A DNA stretch of 64,000 nucleotides from Crocinitomix algicola (GTDB taxonomy: Bacteria; Bacteroidota; Bacteroidia; Flavobacteriales_D; Crocinitomicaceae): the NCBI RefSeq assembly GCF_001661595.2, contig NZ_LYPF02000021.1, forward strand, positions 1 to 64,000. Direction: 5' to 3'. Under the pieces are notes generated by a model. It ran no database searches and was not told the DNA's origin. It was given only the letters and a program-made list of their open reading frames with translations. The position numbers were made by a program, and so were the translations under genes. Positions 34,752 to 43,249 of the stretch are shown here, one piece after another. The first letter of the stretch is position 1, and each line of letters starts with the position of its first letter.

Positions 34752-35327
34752 TTACGAATTTTTATTCATCAATGATTTGGCTGACCGAATTGTCATTACC
34801 ATGTCTTCGATGATTGGTTTTAAACCACCTTCATCTTGACTTTTAAGCACATAATTATAATCGCCAATTTTCACCTCTCCATAACAGTGGTATGATTTTG
34901 TACCTCCTTGGTCTTTGTGTAAAGTTCGGCGATACATTATAAGGTTTGGCTCATCTACAAGATATTCAACTACAAAAATATCACTCAAGTCGTCTAATCG
35001 ATCCTTTTCGTTTTTTACTTTGTCAAAGTCTTTACCAAAATCCTCAACAACTAAATTAAATCGAGGACCAATTGATAAATACCAAAGGTAATCCCCATCT
35101 TCATGATCCACAGTTGGGTCAATTGAATTTCCGGTTGAAGATTCTACCTGAGGCAGCAATACTTCGAGATCAAGCCCATAATCTTCAAAAGAAAAAGCTT
35201 TCATATCAGAAAAATCTAAAGACACGGTGTCAGTCTTAACATTTTCCTCAGTATGATCATCTGCAGCACCACCGCACGCGGAAAGCAAAATGGGAGTAAT
35301 TAAAAGTGCAAATACTGTATTTTTCAT
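34752..35327 (-). CDS. Predicted lipoprotein
   Basis: A lipoprotein of about 191 residues. I start at the Met at 35327 (MKNTVFALL), which puts the lipobox LLSAC at residues 14-18; an in-frame Met at 35354 would add nine residues. The mature part has a Gly/Ala/Asp-rich linker and an alpha/beta domain with no motif I recognise. It is transcribed alone and its role is unknown. Confidence 0.7.
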   Translation of the reverse strand: MKNTVFALLITPILLSACGGAADDHTEENVKTDTVSLDFSDMKAFSFEDYGLDLEVLLPQVESSTGNSIDPTVDHEDGDYLWYLSIGPRFNLVVEDFGKDFDKVKNEKDRLDDLSDIFVVEYLVDEPNLIMYRRTLHKDQGGTKSYHCYGEVKIGDYNYVLKSQDEGGLKPIIEDMVMTIRSAKSLMNKNS

Positions 35328-35517
35328 TCTTTTTTTAATGATCTCCAAAAACAAAAAGCATTTGGAACATGTTTACACACAAAGTAAACAAAAAAATTAT
35401 ACTATTCTCATTCTCGTCTACTTAATTACAAAAGTCAGAATGGAAATAGAAAATTAATTTGAGAGATGGGTGGAATCAAATTAAGCTTATTAACTTTATC
35501 ACGGAATAGACACAATT

Positions 35518-35928
35518 ATGAAAATATCTGTTTGTAGAAAAGCTCATTTTAACGCGGCACATCGTTTATATAACCCGAATTGGGATATGAAAAAAAATGA
35601 TGAAGTATTTGGTAAATGCAACAACCCAAATTATCACGGACATAATTATCAACTTGAAGTATGGGTGAAAGGAGATATTAATCCTGAAACAGGTATGGTT
35701 ATTGACTTGAAAATTTTAAAAGATCATATAAAATTAGAAATTGAAGAACGTTTTGACCATAAAAATTTGAACCTAGACACAGAAGAATTTAAAAATCTCA
35801 TTCCAACCGCAGAAAATATAGCCTTAGTAATTTGGAAGATTTTACGCGAAAAGATTGATGCTCACCTCAGTTTAAAAGTGGTATTATATGAAACGGACCG
35901 CAATGTTGTTGAATGCACGGGAGAATAA
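35518..35928 (+). CDS. queD: 6-carboxytetrahydropterin synthase (QueD/PTPS family)
   Basis: A 136-residue enzyme. Zinc ligands are His15 (NAAHRL), His40 and His42 (YHGHNY); Cys34 (FGKCNN) is the catalytic cysteine. The C-terminal VVLYETDRNVVECTG has the conserved Glu and Thr contacts for the pterin. The family makes the 6-carboxytetrahydropterin precursor of queuosine, or 6-pyruvoyltetrahydropterin. No other queuosine genes lie nearby, so the pathway call is by family. Its stop is 2 bases from the convergent YD-repeat gene. Confidence 0.88.
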   Translation: MKISVCRKAHFNAAHRLYNPNWDMKKNDEVFGKCNNPNYHGHNYQLEVWVKGDINPETGMVIDLKILKDHIKLEIEERFDHKNLNLDTEEFKNLIPTAENIALVIWKILREKIDAHLSLKVVLYETDRNVVECTGE

Positions 35929-35930
35929 GT

Positions 35931-36824
35931 TTACTCGTAAAACTCATATTCAGTAAATTGCAATATCGTCATAAAATCGGTACCTTCATCTCGGTATAAA
36001 AAGGCCTTTAACAGCAGTGATTCAGGCATATATACTATTTGAATTTCTTGTTTATATTCTCCGTCTTTATAATAATGCTGTGCTAAAACGTTCGAGTGTT
36101 CATCATACTGATATTCCCATTTCGATTTATAATTTCCCATTACCCGTTTTTCTACAATTTTTGATTGAACGCGTCCCATCTCATCATATTCATACGTTGT
36201 ACTCGTTAAACCTGAGCCCATTTTTAATCTGCCTTCCTCCTTTAGTAAATATCCATCTTCATTAAAATAATAAAACTCCTCTTTATACACCCTACCGCTA
36301 TTGTTATAATAAATCTTTTTATAATCTTGACCTGACAATTCTTCATAGCTATATTTCTCTATTGAAACACTATACGATTTGCTCAATTTAAATTTCAATC
36401 GATCGCCAACCTTATTAATGTCCTTTCGGAACTCTTTAGAAATAATTCGCCCTCGATTATCATAGGTATAATGGTAGGATTGAAAGCCGCTATTATCTGA
36501 TTTACGATGCGTTTTTAACAGACCGGCACTATCATATTCGTAGAGATTTATTAAAGTATCGCCATATTGCGTTCTGTAATCTTTAATTAATTGACCTAAA
36601 GCATTAAACTCGTAAAAATAAACATCATTTGATTTTTTAATATAGGCCATTTTAGCTTTAGAAGCGTAATTCCCTTTTATACTTTTCACTTTGTTACGTT
36701 TGATAAACGCTTCATTAAAAAATGGTATATCTCCAAAAGTCTTCCCCTCTGTATTATCAATAATTTGGCTATTAACAGCACCTATATATAGCAGGAATAA
36801 TATTAATAATTGTAGTTTTTTCAC
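35931..36824 (-). CDS. Exported YD-repeat-like protein
   Basis: A 297-residue exported protein with a signal peptide ending near VNSQ (residue 20). The mature part is a run of YD/RHS-like units (LYEYDSAGLLKTHRK, YTYDNRGRIISKEF, YEYDEMGRVQSKI, YQYDEHSNVLAQHYY), which form a beta structure. It has no toxin domain or repeat-capping motif, so it is not an RHS toxin. Single-gene unit; function unknown. Confidence 0.7.
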   Translation of the reverse strand: MKKLQLLILFLLYIGAVNSQIIDNTEGKTFGDIPFFNEAFIKRNKVKSIKGNYASKAKMAYIKKSNDVYFYEFNALGQLIKDYRTQYGDTLINLYEYDSAGLLKTHRKSDNSGFQSYHYTYDNRGRIISKEFRKDINKVGDRLKFKLSKSYSVSIEKYSYEELSGQDYKKIYYNNSGRVYKEEFYYFNEDGYLLKEEGRLKMGSGLTSTTYEYDEMGRVQSKIVEKRVMGNYKSKWEYQYDEHSNVLAQHYYKDGEYKQEIQIVYMPESLLLKAFLYRDEGTDFMTILQFTEYEFYE

Positions 36825-36954
36825 AAGACAAAAAAAGCGCTAAATTCAATTAAAAACGTGGTCAACTCAATTTTTTAGTCCACAATTAATTGATGAAAAC
36901 CAATAAAATTAGCGATATAGTACGTATTTTGGTGCAAAATTTAGACCCTGTGCT

Positions 36955-37908
36955 ATGACAATGAAGAATTTACTTTTTGGCGCCTTATTCCTATTAGTTT
37001 CAGTTCCTAGTTTGGCTGAATCAAAGTATAAAACTGAGAATGTAATTATACTTATAATGGATGGTCCTCGATGGACAGAAACATGGGGAGATCCTAGTCA
37101 TCAATACATACCTAGGATGGCAAATGATATGGCTCAGCATGGTGTCATTTATACACAATTCAGAAATAATGGTCCTACCTACACCTGTTCTGGCCACACC
37201 TCTTTAACCACAGGCATATACCAACGCGTGGAAAATTCGGGAAAAGAGCTCCCAAGACACCCTTCAATTTTTCAGTACTTTTTAAAACAGAGTGGGAAAG
37301 CAAAAAAATCAGCTTATGTGATTTCGAGTAAAGACAAGTTAGCCGTTTTAACTAACTGTAAAAAAAGACATTGGAAAGGTAAACACAGACCGTCAAGCGA
37401 TTGCGGAAATGATGGTTTAATGAGTGGATACCGATCAGATAAAGAAACACTAGAAAACAGTTTAGAAATCTTAAAAAATGATAAACCCAACTTAGCATTA
37501 ATCAATTTTAGGTTGCCAGATTCTTGGGGACATGCTGGGAATTGGGAAAAGTATTTACAAGGAATTAAAACTAACGATGAGTATATTTACCAAATATTCG
37601 AGTTTTTAAGAACGGATGCTCATTACCAGGGTAAAACTACTGTATTTGTGACCAATGATCATGGTAGACATTTGGATGGTCGAAAGGATGGATTTATTTC
37701 GCACGGTTGTAATTGCGAAGGTTGTCGGAGAATAAACTGCTTTGCTTATGGCCCCGATTTCAAGGAAGGTATTATCACAGACGTATCGCGCGAATTAATT
37801 GATATTACAGCGACAACCTGTGAACTAATGGGAATAACAATGGAGAAAACGAAAGGAAAAGTAATGCGCGAATTGTTTATCGATTGCAAAGCAGACGAAG
37901 GCAAATAA
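36955..37908 (+). CDS. Exported alkaline-phosphatase-superfamily enzyme
   Basis: A 317-residue exported hydrolase with a signal peptide ending at SLAES (about residue 21). It has the NPP/phosphodiesterase pattern: metal-binding Asp36 (IMDGPR), nucleophile Thr77 (PTYTCSGHTS), Asp189 and His193 (PDSWGH), Asp235-His236 (NDHGRH) and His250. It is shorter than most family members (400 or more). It carries nine Cys, including a cluster at 252, 254, 257 and 262 right beside metal ligand His250, which is unusual for an exported protein. It may hydrolyse phosphodiesters or phosphate esters. Its stop abuts the murF-alr stop with no bases between. Confidence 0.85.
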   Translation: MTMKNLLFGALFLLVSVPSLAESKYKTENVIILIMDGPRWTETWGDPSHQYIPRMANDMAQHGVIYTQFRNNGPTYTCSGHTSLTTGIYQRVENSGKELPRHPSIFQYFLKQSGKAKKSAYVISSKDKLAVLTNCKKRHWKGKHRPSSDCGNDGLMSGYRSDKETLENSLEILKNDKPNLALINFRLPDSWGHAGNWEKYLQGIKTNDEYIYQIFEFLRTDAHYQGKTTVFVTNDHGRHLDGRKDGFISHGCNCEGCRRINCFAYGPDFKEGIITDVSRELIDITATTCELMGITMEKTKGKVMRELFIDCKADEGK

Positions 37909-40272
37909 TTATTCTTCGAAATAAACCCGTTGTACTCGTGAAGAAATAGTACTTATTATTTCGTAAGGAATTGTATCAAGAATTCGAGCCATTTTAAATA
38001 TTGAATTCTCATTCCCAAAAATTTGAACAGCATCCCCAACCTCAAGCTTATCAGATTTAAGGTCAATCATACACATATCCATGCAAATTTTTCCAATTAT
38101 TGGATAAAACTGACCATTAATTACAACGGACCATTGATGATTGGATAATTGACGACGCAATCCATCCCCATATCCAATAGGAACGACTGCAATTCTCATT
38201 TCGTCACTAGCTATAAATGATCGACCATACCCTATGGACTCACCAGGATGCACGCTTCGAATCTGCGAAATTTCACTCGTTAATTCTAGTGCGTTTTGAA
38301 ATGGAAATTTGTTTTTTTCTGCTAATAATCCAAACATGCCAATCCCTAATCGCACCATATCAAAGTGCGCCTCCGGGAAATTTAATGCCCCTGCCGAATT
38401 CGCAATATGCCGTATTATTGGATAATCAATCTTAGTTTCGATCGTATTCGCCAGCTCACGAAATTTTGAGATTTGCTTTAGCGAATAAGCTCTCTCATTG
38501 AAATCGTCAGCCACCGCAAGATGCGAAAAACACGACTTCACAAAAACTTCCGGTTGAGCATTTAATAATGCAGTCAGTTCATTTAAGTCCTCCGACCTAA
38601 ACCCTAAACGATTCATACCAGTATCCAATTTGATATGAACAGGAAAACGTTGTTTTTCTTTTAGAATTAACTGATGAATAAAACTATTGAGTAAAGCATT
38701 AGAATAAATACTTGGTTCCAAATCAAAATCAATCATATCTCCGAAAGCGGCTTTTTCCGGATTCATAACAATTATAGGCAAATCGATGCCCGCCTTTCGT
38801 AAAGAAACTCCTTCATCTGCATAAGCCACCCCTAAATAGTTCACACCCTCATGAACTAAAAATCGCGCCATTTCAACGATACCTCCACCATAAGACTGGG
38901 CTTTTACCATCCCCAAAAGCATCACATCCTCCCCCACCACATTACGGTATATATTAAGGTTTTTTCGAATCGCGCTTAAATTGATTCGCAACTGCGTAAT
39001 ATGCTTTTTATCGGTATAAAAATTCACCACCCTTTCCAGCTTCCATGCTCTATTTCCGGTGAACAATGCAACCGCATTTTCCATCTTAAAAGGACTCTCA
39101 TAAAAAGCTGAAATTGTGGGATATATTAATGAAACAAAATCAAATTGATTACCCACTTCAGCACTACCGAAATAAACAACACTGTCAACCTTTAAATTCA
39201 ACCTATTTTCATCTACCAGATTCAGTAATGAATGTTCAACCTCAACATTTACAACCTCAGCAATAACCAACCAAGCTGTTCTATTTTTTGATTCTTCATT
39301 TAGGACCTGAAGACCAATTTCTAACGATTTAGCATCCAATGAATAAGCATCATTGATGAGCAAATTGCCATTAGTTCCATTCAATTTCTCCAAACGCATG
39401 GAAATTGGTGGTAAGTGCAATAATTGATGACTCAAAAAAGTCTTATCGACTCCTAAATTCAAGGCCAAGGCAAAAACTAATTTCGCATTAATTTGAGAAG
39501 CATGGTCTTTAAAAGCAATATTAACTGGATAATCTGAAAAATCGATCTCAGCAATTTTATTTTCAAGATGAATTTTAAAACTATTATCAATATATTCGAT
39601 TAAAATCTCGACATCCTCAAACAACTTATACTTCTCTTTCTTTTTAATTTCTAGAGGATTATTTTCTCCAAACCCATCGTTATGAGCGTCACCTAATCCT
39701 GTAAAAACACCTATAGTTGGTCGAATTATACGCGCAAGATTCTCCATTTCACCAACTGTTGAAATACCAGCCTCAAAAATGGCCAAATTGTGTGATTCAT
39801 TGATTTCAAGCACAGAAAGCGGAACCCCAATCTGACTATTATAGCTTTTAGGACTACGGACGATATTATACTTCGACTTTAAAACGTGGTATAACCATTC
39901 TTTTACAGTTGTTTTACCGTTACTTCCTGTAATTCCAACAACTGGAATTTTGAATTTATTCCGGTGATAAACCGCCAAATCTTGCAAGGCCTTTACCGGA
40001 TCTTTTACAATTATTTGCGCCAGACTACTTCCTTTAATTGGCGCATCTGAAAGAACGAGGTTTCCCCCTTTTCTTTTAAAATCATCAATAAAATTTTTAC
40101 CATGAGATTTATTCCCACTTAAAAGGATAAATAAAGTTAAATCCGAACAAATTGGAGAGCGGCTGTCAACCGTTAAATTTTGTATTATATACTGATCTGT
40201 AACTTGATTTGATTCAACAAAGCTTCCATCAATTATTGAGCAAATCTCTTTTACGGATAGATTTAATTTCAC
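37909..40272 (-). CDS. murF-alr: Bifunctional MurF ligase / alanine racemase
   Basis: A 787-residue fusion typical of Bacteroidota. The N-terminal half is UDP-MurNAc-tripeptide:D-Ala-D-Ala ligase, with the ATP loop GSNGKTT (Lys120). The C-terminal half is alanine racemase with PLP Lys457 (MVKAQSYGGG), the PLP-contact SIGYGRSF, and the CMDMCMIDL strand. It joins D-alanine supply to its use in peptidoglycan precursor synthesis. Its start overlaps the thymidine kinase gene by 4 bases (ATGA). The MurF half may have lost some activity, since C-terminal ligase motifs are hard to see by eye. Confidence 0.93.
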   Translation of the reverse strand: MKLNLSVKEICSIIDGSFVESNQVTDQYIIQNLTVDSRSPICSDLTLFILLSGNKSHGKNFIDDFKRKGGNLVLSDAPIKGSSLAQIIVKDPVKALQDLAVYHRNKFKIPVVGITGSNGKTTVKEWLYHVLKSKYNIVRSPKSYNSQIGVPLSVLEINESHNLAIFEAGISTVGEMENLARIIRPTIGVFTGLGDAHNDGFGENNPLEIKKKEKYKLFEDVEILIEYIDNSFKIHLENKIAEIDFSDYPVNIAFKDHASQINAKLVFALALNLGVDKTFLSHQLLHLPPISMRLEKLNGTNGNLLINDAYSLDAKSLEIGLQVLNEESKNRTAWLVIAEVVNVEVEHSLLNLVDENRLNLKVDSVVYFGSAEVGNQFDFVSLIYPTISAFYESPFKMENAVALFTGNRAWKLERVVNFYTDKKHITQLRINLSAIRKNLNIYRNVVGEDVMLLGMVKAQSYGGGIVEMARFLVHEGVNYLGVAYADEGVSLRKAGIDLPIIVMNPEKAAFGDMIDFDLEPSIYSNALLNSFIHQLILKEKQRFPVHIKLDTGMNRLGFRSEDLNELTALLNAQPEVFVKSCFSHLAVADDFNERAYSLKQISKFRELANTIETKIDYPIIRHIANSAGALNFPEAHFDMVRLGIGMFGLLAEKNKFPFQNALELTSEISQIRSVHPGESIGYGRSFIASDEMRIAVVPIGYGDGLRRQLSNHQWSVVINGQFYPIIGKICMDMCMIDLKSDKLEVGDAVQIFGNENSIFKMARILDTIPYEIISTISSRVQRVYFEE

Positions 40273-40877
40273 TTTTCTTTTAATTCGTTATAGCAGCTTC
40301 TGCACAGTGGGACATATTTATCCTTTTCACCTAGCACAACAAGTTGATCATCTTGTGAAATGCGATGTGAGAATCGAGCTTTTCCGGAACAAAAGGTACA
40401 AACAGAATTTAATTTTTTCACTTCATCCGCCATTGCCATTAGTAGGGGCATTTCACCAAATGGATTTGCTTTGTAATCCATATCCAAACCAGCAATTACA
40501 ATCGATTTTCCTTGATCGGCAATAATGCTGCAGACGTTGACAATAGTTGCATCAAAAAATTGAGCTTCATCTATAGCCACAACATCTGCATTATGAAAAA
40601 GGTCAAGCATCTCAGCAGGTCGAACAATATTAATCGCTGGCGTTTCATCTTTATCATGTGAAACTATATGATCATCACCATAACGATCATCCAATTGCGG
40701 TTTAAAAACGACTACTTTTTTTCCTTCCTTTTGATAATGGCTAATTGCAGCAATTAAATGCTTGGTTTTACCCGAAAACATTGGACCACAAATCACTTTT
40801 ATTCGACTATTACTCACCCTTGGACTAAAAGCGTAGCGACCAGAGATGTTAACATCATGTTTTTGAGAAATTTTCAA
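40269..40877 (-). CDS. tdk: Thymidine kinase (type II)
   Basis: A 202-residue thymidine kinase. The P-loop is GPMFSGKT at residues 31-38; the Walker-B-like site is AIDEAQFF; zinc cysteines lie in CTFCSGKA and CRSCYNEL. It phosphorylates thymidine to dTMP in salvage. A -7-like TATATTTG sits upstream on the same strand at 40904-40897. It overlaps the murF-alr gene. Confidence 0.95.
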   Translation of the reverse strand: MKISQKHDVNISGRYAFSPRVSNSRIKVICGPMFSGKTKHLIAAISHYQKEGKKVVVFKPQLDDRYGDDHIVSHDKDETPAINIVRPAEMLDLFHNADVVAIDEAQFFDATIVNVCSIIADQGKSIVIAGLDMDYKANPFGEMPLLMAMADEVKKLNSVCTFCSGKARFSHRISQDDQLVVLGEKDKYVPLCRSCYNELKEK

Positions 40878-40896
40878 TTTAATAACCTTTTGCTAT

Positions 40897-40904
40897 CAAA
40901 TATA
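40897..40904 (-). promoter_or_regulatory. -7 box (TATATTTG) for tdk
   Basis: On the - strand this matches TAnnTTTG, 20 bases ahead of the tdk start. The -33 box is not clear. Confidence 0.4.
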
Positions 40905-40951
40905 ACTTTAATTTTATCCGACACGAAAGAATTGTGAATAAGTTATAGGAA

Positions 40952-41716
40952 ATGGGCAAAACATCTTTTAAGAACACAAAAGATCTAATTGGAGAAATTA
41001 GTAAAGAAATCGAAAAACTAGAAAAAGGAGAATTAAACCTCAACGAACTGGACCAACTAGCATGTAAAGGGCAATCATTGTATGAACAATTAATAATTCT
41101 TAGATATAAAGCTTTTGACATTCATGGTGAACCAGGAACTACGGCAGAAGAAAAACCACAAGTAATTAAAACGATTGTGGATGAAAAAGTGATACCGGAC
41201 ACGCCCGAAGAAACACCTTTTGATTTCACAAACGTAAATGATAACGCCCCTGAAGTTGAAAGCCAGCCGAGTTTTGACTTTAGCATTGATGAACCTGTAT
41301 CAACAACTAAAATTGAAGAGGAAGAAATATCAAATGCAAAACCAAAGGACCCAGAACCTAAAAACGAACCCAAAGAACCTTCTTTTACGCTAAAACAAGA
41401 TAAAACAGAACAACATTCACTTAATGATGTTCTAAAACAAAGTGAAGATGATTTGTCACTTCGTAAAAAATTTCAAAACACACCAATCTCTGACATCAAA
41501 TCGAACATCTCAATCGCAAAAAAATTCGAATATATATCCACCATGTTTGATAATGATGCAGAAACATACGAACAAACAATTGATTTTTTAAATACGTGTG
41601 CTAGTGGAGATGATGCGAGAATGAAATTAAACGAACTCACCACAAAGTATAACTGGAATCTTGAAGACAAATCAATTATCAAATTTATAGAACTAGTAGA
41701 AAGAAGGTACTTATAA
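40952..41716 (+). CDS. Coiled-coil/linker protein with XseB-like N-terminus
   Basis: A 254-residue cytoplasmic protein in three parts. Residues about 10-55 look like the exonuclease VII small subunit (EIEKLEKGELNLNELDQL), residues about 60-160 are an acidic Pro/Glu/Lys-rich linker, and residues about 165-254 form a helical C-terminal domain (FEYISTMFDNDAETYEQTIDF). No catalytic motif is visible. It starts 74 bases from divergent tdk and is followed by an M28 peptidase gene 11 bases later. It is probably a Bacteroidota-specific protein of unknown role; XseB similarity is weak and may be only shared helix pattern. Confidence 0.65.
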   Translation: MGKTSFKNTKDLIGEISKEIEKLEKGELNLNELDQLACKGQSLYEQLIILRYKAFDIHGEPGTTAEEKPQVIKTIVDEKVIPDTPEETPFDFTNVNDNAPEVESQPSFDFSIDEPVSTTKIEEEEISNAKPKDPEPKNEPKEPSFTLKQDKTEQHSLNDVLKQSEDDLSLRKKFQNTPISDIKSNISIAKKFEYISTMFDNDAETYEQTIDFLNTCASGDDARMKLNELTTKYNWNLEDKSIIKFIELVERRYL

Positions 41717-41727
41717 AAGTAAGTACT

Positions 41728-42984
41728 ATGAAAACTTTAATCACCCCAATTCTATTTTTATTGACTGCCGTATCTTATGGTCAGAAAGAATATGCAAAAA
41801 TAATCTTAGACTCATTATGCAGCGATAGATACGACGGCAGAGGCTATGTAAATGACGGTGACAATCGTTCTGCCGATTTTATAATTAAAGAACTTAAAAA
41901 TATTGGTGTTAAACCTTTTAAAAAAAGAGGTTATGAACAGCACTATTTTCTCAATGTAAACACCTTTCCGTATCCTTTAGAAGTAATCAGTGATGGAGAC
42001 ACCTTGATTCCCGGTGTCGATTATCTTGTTGACCCAATATCGGGAAATGCTCAGGGGGAATTTGAGGTTATTGAAATCAATAGTCAAAACTACGCCAGCA
42101 TCTACAAAAATCAAGTTGACTTAAGCACTCAAAAACCGGCTCAGAAAATATTTGCTTTTAATTTTACAACGGTAAAAGATAAAGAAAAGCTCGAAAGAAT
42201 AAGGAAGATGGCGTATGCTGGGATGGATTACTTTCCTATAATTTGGGTAGAAAAAAATAAATTAACCTACCGTGTTGGGCGCACGCAAAAAAATTATCCG
42301 CTTATAATTCTTTCTGAATCACAATACAATCAACCTAAAAAGATTAATTTAAAAATTCATTCAACCTATAAACCTCAATATAAATCAAAAAATGTCATTG
42401 GCTATATACCTGGGAAACGGAAACGAAAATACATTGTATTTACCGCTCATTATGATCATTTAGGACGAATGGGGACTGATACTTACTTTCCTGGTGCAAA
42501 TGATAACGCGAGTGGCACTGCAATGTTGCTATCACTAGCTAAGCACTATATGCAACATCGACCAAAATATTCGATTGTTTTCTGCTTTTTTAGTGGAGAA
42601 GAAGCAGGATTAGAAGGGTCAAAGTATTTTGTTTCAAATCCATACTTTAAAACAAAACGCATAAAATTTGTTCTCAACATTGACATCATGGGCGCCGCTG
42701 ATAAAGGCATCACATTAGTTAATGCTACCGAACACCCTAATGATTTTGATACATTTACTCGCTTAAATAAAGAAAAAAATTACCTTAACAAGGTTGCTAA
42801 AAGAGGACCAACAGCTAACTCTGACCACTACTATTTTACAACGCTAGGTATTCCAGCCTTTTTTATATACTCGATGGGAAGTGTCAGCAATTATCACGAC
42901 ATCCATGATACAGCCGAAAATACACCCCTCAATAAATTTGATGAGGTGCAATCCCTTTTAATTGATTTTGTTTCAAGTAAATAA
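41728..42984 (+). CDS. Exported M28 family zinc aminopeptidase
   Basis: A 418-residue exported metallopeptidase; a signal peptide ends at SYGQ (about residue 19). Zinc ligands and catalytic Glu are His241 (FTAHYDHLG), Asp259 (GANDNASG), Glu291-Glu292 (GEEAGLEG), Asp319 (NIDIMG) and His367 (NSDHYYF). M28 enzymes remove N-terminal residues from peptides. A PA-like insert domain probably lies at 100-215. It shares an operon with the preceding gene. Confidence 0.9.
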   Translation: MKTLITPILFLLTAVSYGQKEYAKIILDSLCSDRYDGRGYVNDGDNRSADFIIKELKNIGVKPFKKRGYEQHYFLNVNTFPYPLEVISDGDTLIPGVDYLVDPISGNAQGEFEVIEINSQNYASIYKNQVDLSTQKPAQKIFAFNFTTVKDKEKLERIRKMAYAGMDYFPIIWVEKNKLTYRVGRTQKNYPLIILSESQYNQPKKINLKIHSTYKPQYKSKNVIGYIPGKRKRKYIVFTAHYDHLGRMGTDTYFPGANDNASGTAMLLSLAKHYMQHRPKYSIVFCFFSGEEAGLEGSKYFVSNPYFKTKRIKFVLNIDIMGAADKGITLVNATEHPNDFDTFTRLNKEKNYLNKVAKRGPTANSDHYYFTTLGIPAFFIYSMGSVSNYHDIHDTAENTPLNKFDEVQSLLIDFVSSK

Positions 42985-43249
42985 ATTTTAACAAGTACTC
43001 GTTAATACGTTAATTTTATTACCCATTAATTCAACTTGAGACACAAGTCTTGATAATTTAAATGCGTATTAAACATCTTTACTTTGCAGCAATCACAACG
43101 CCACACTACATTCATCCATCGGAACATTCCGTTCACTAAACTATAAAATTCAAGACTTTATCGAGTTTAAAGATTACCTAAACATCATCATAAATTTAAT
43201 AAACTGAATAATTTTTTGTAGTTTCATGGCAAATTTTTTTTTTGGAATT

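Noticed and set aside
35931-36824. YD-repeat protein as an RHS toxin
   Set aside because: It is only 297 residues with no RHS core, no C-terminal toxin domain and no immunity gene beside it.
43061-43138. A 25-codon ATG frame in the gap before the Gly-rich gene
   Set aside because: Composition is not peptide-like and there is no promoter box or spacing support; a chance frame in AT-rich DNA is more likely.
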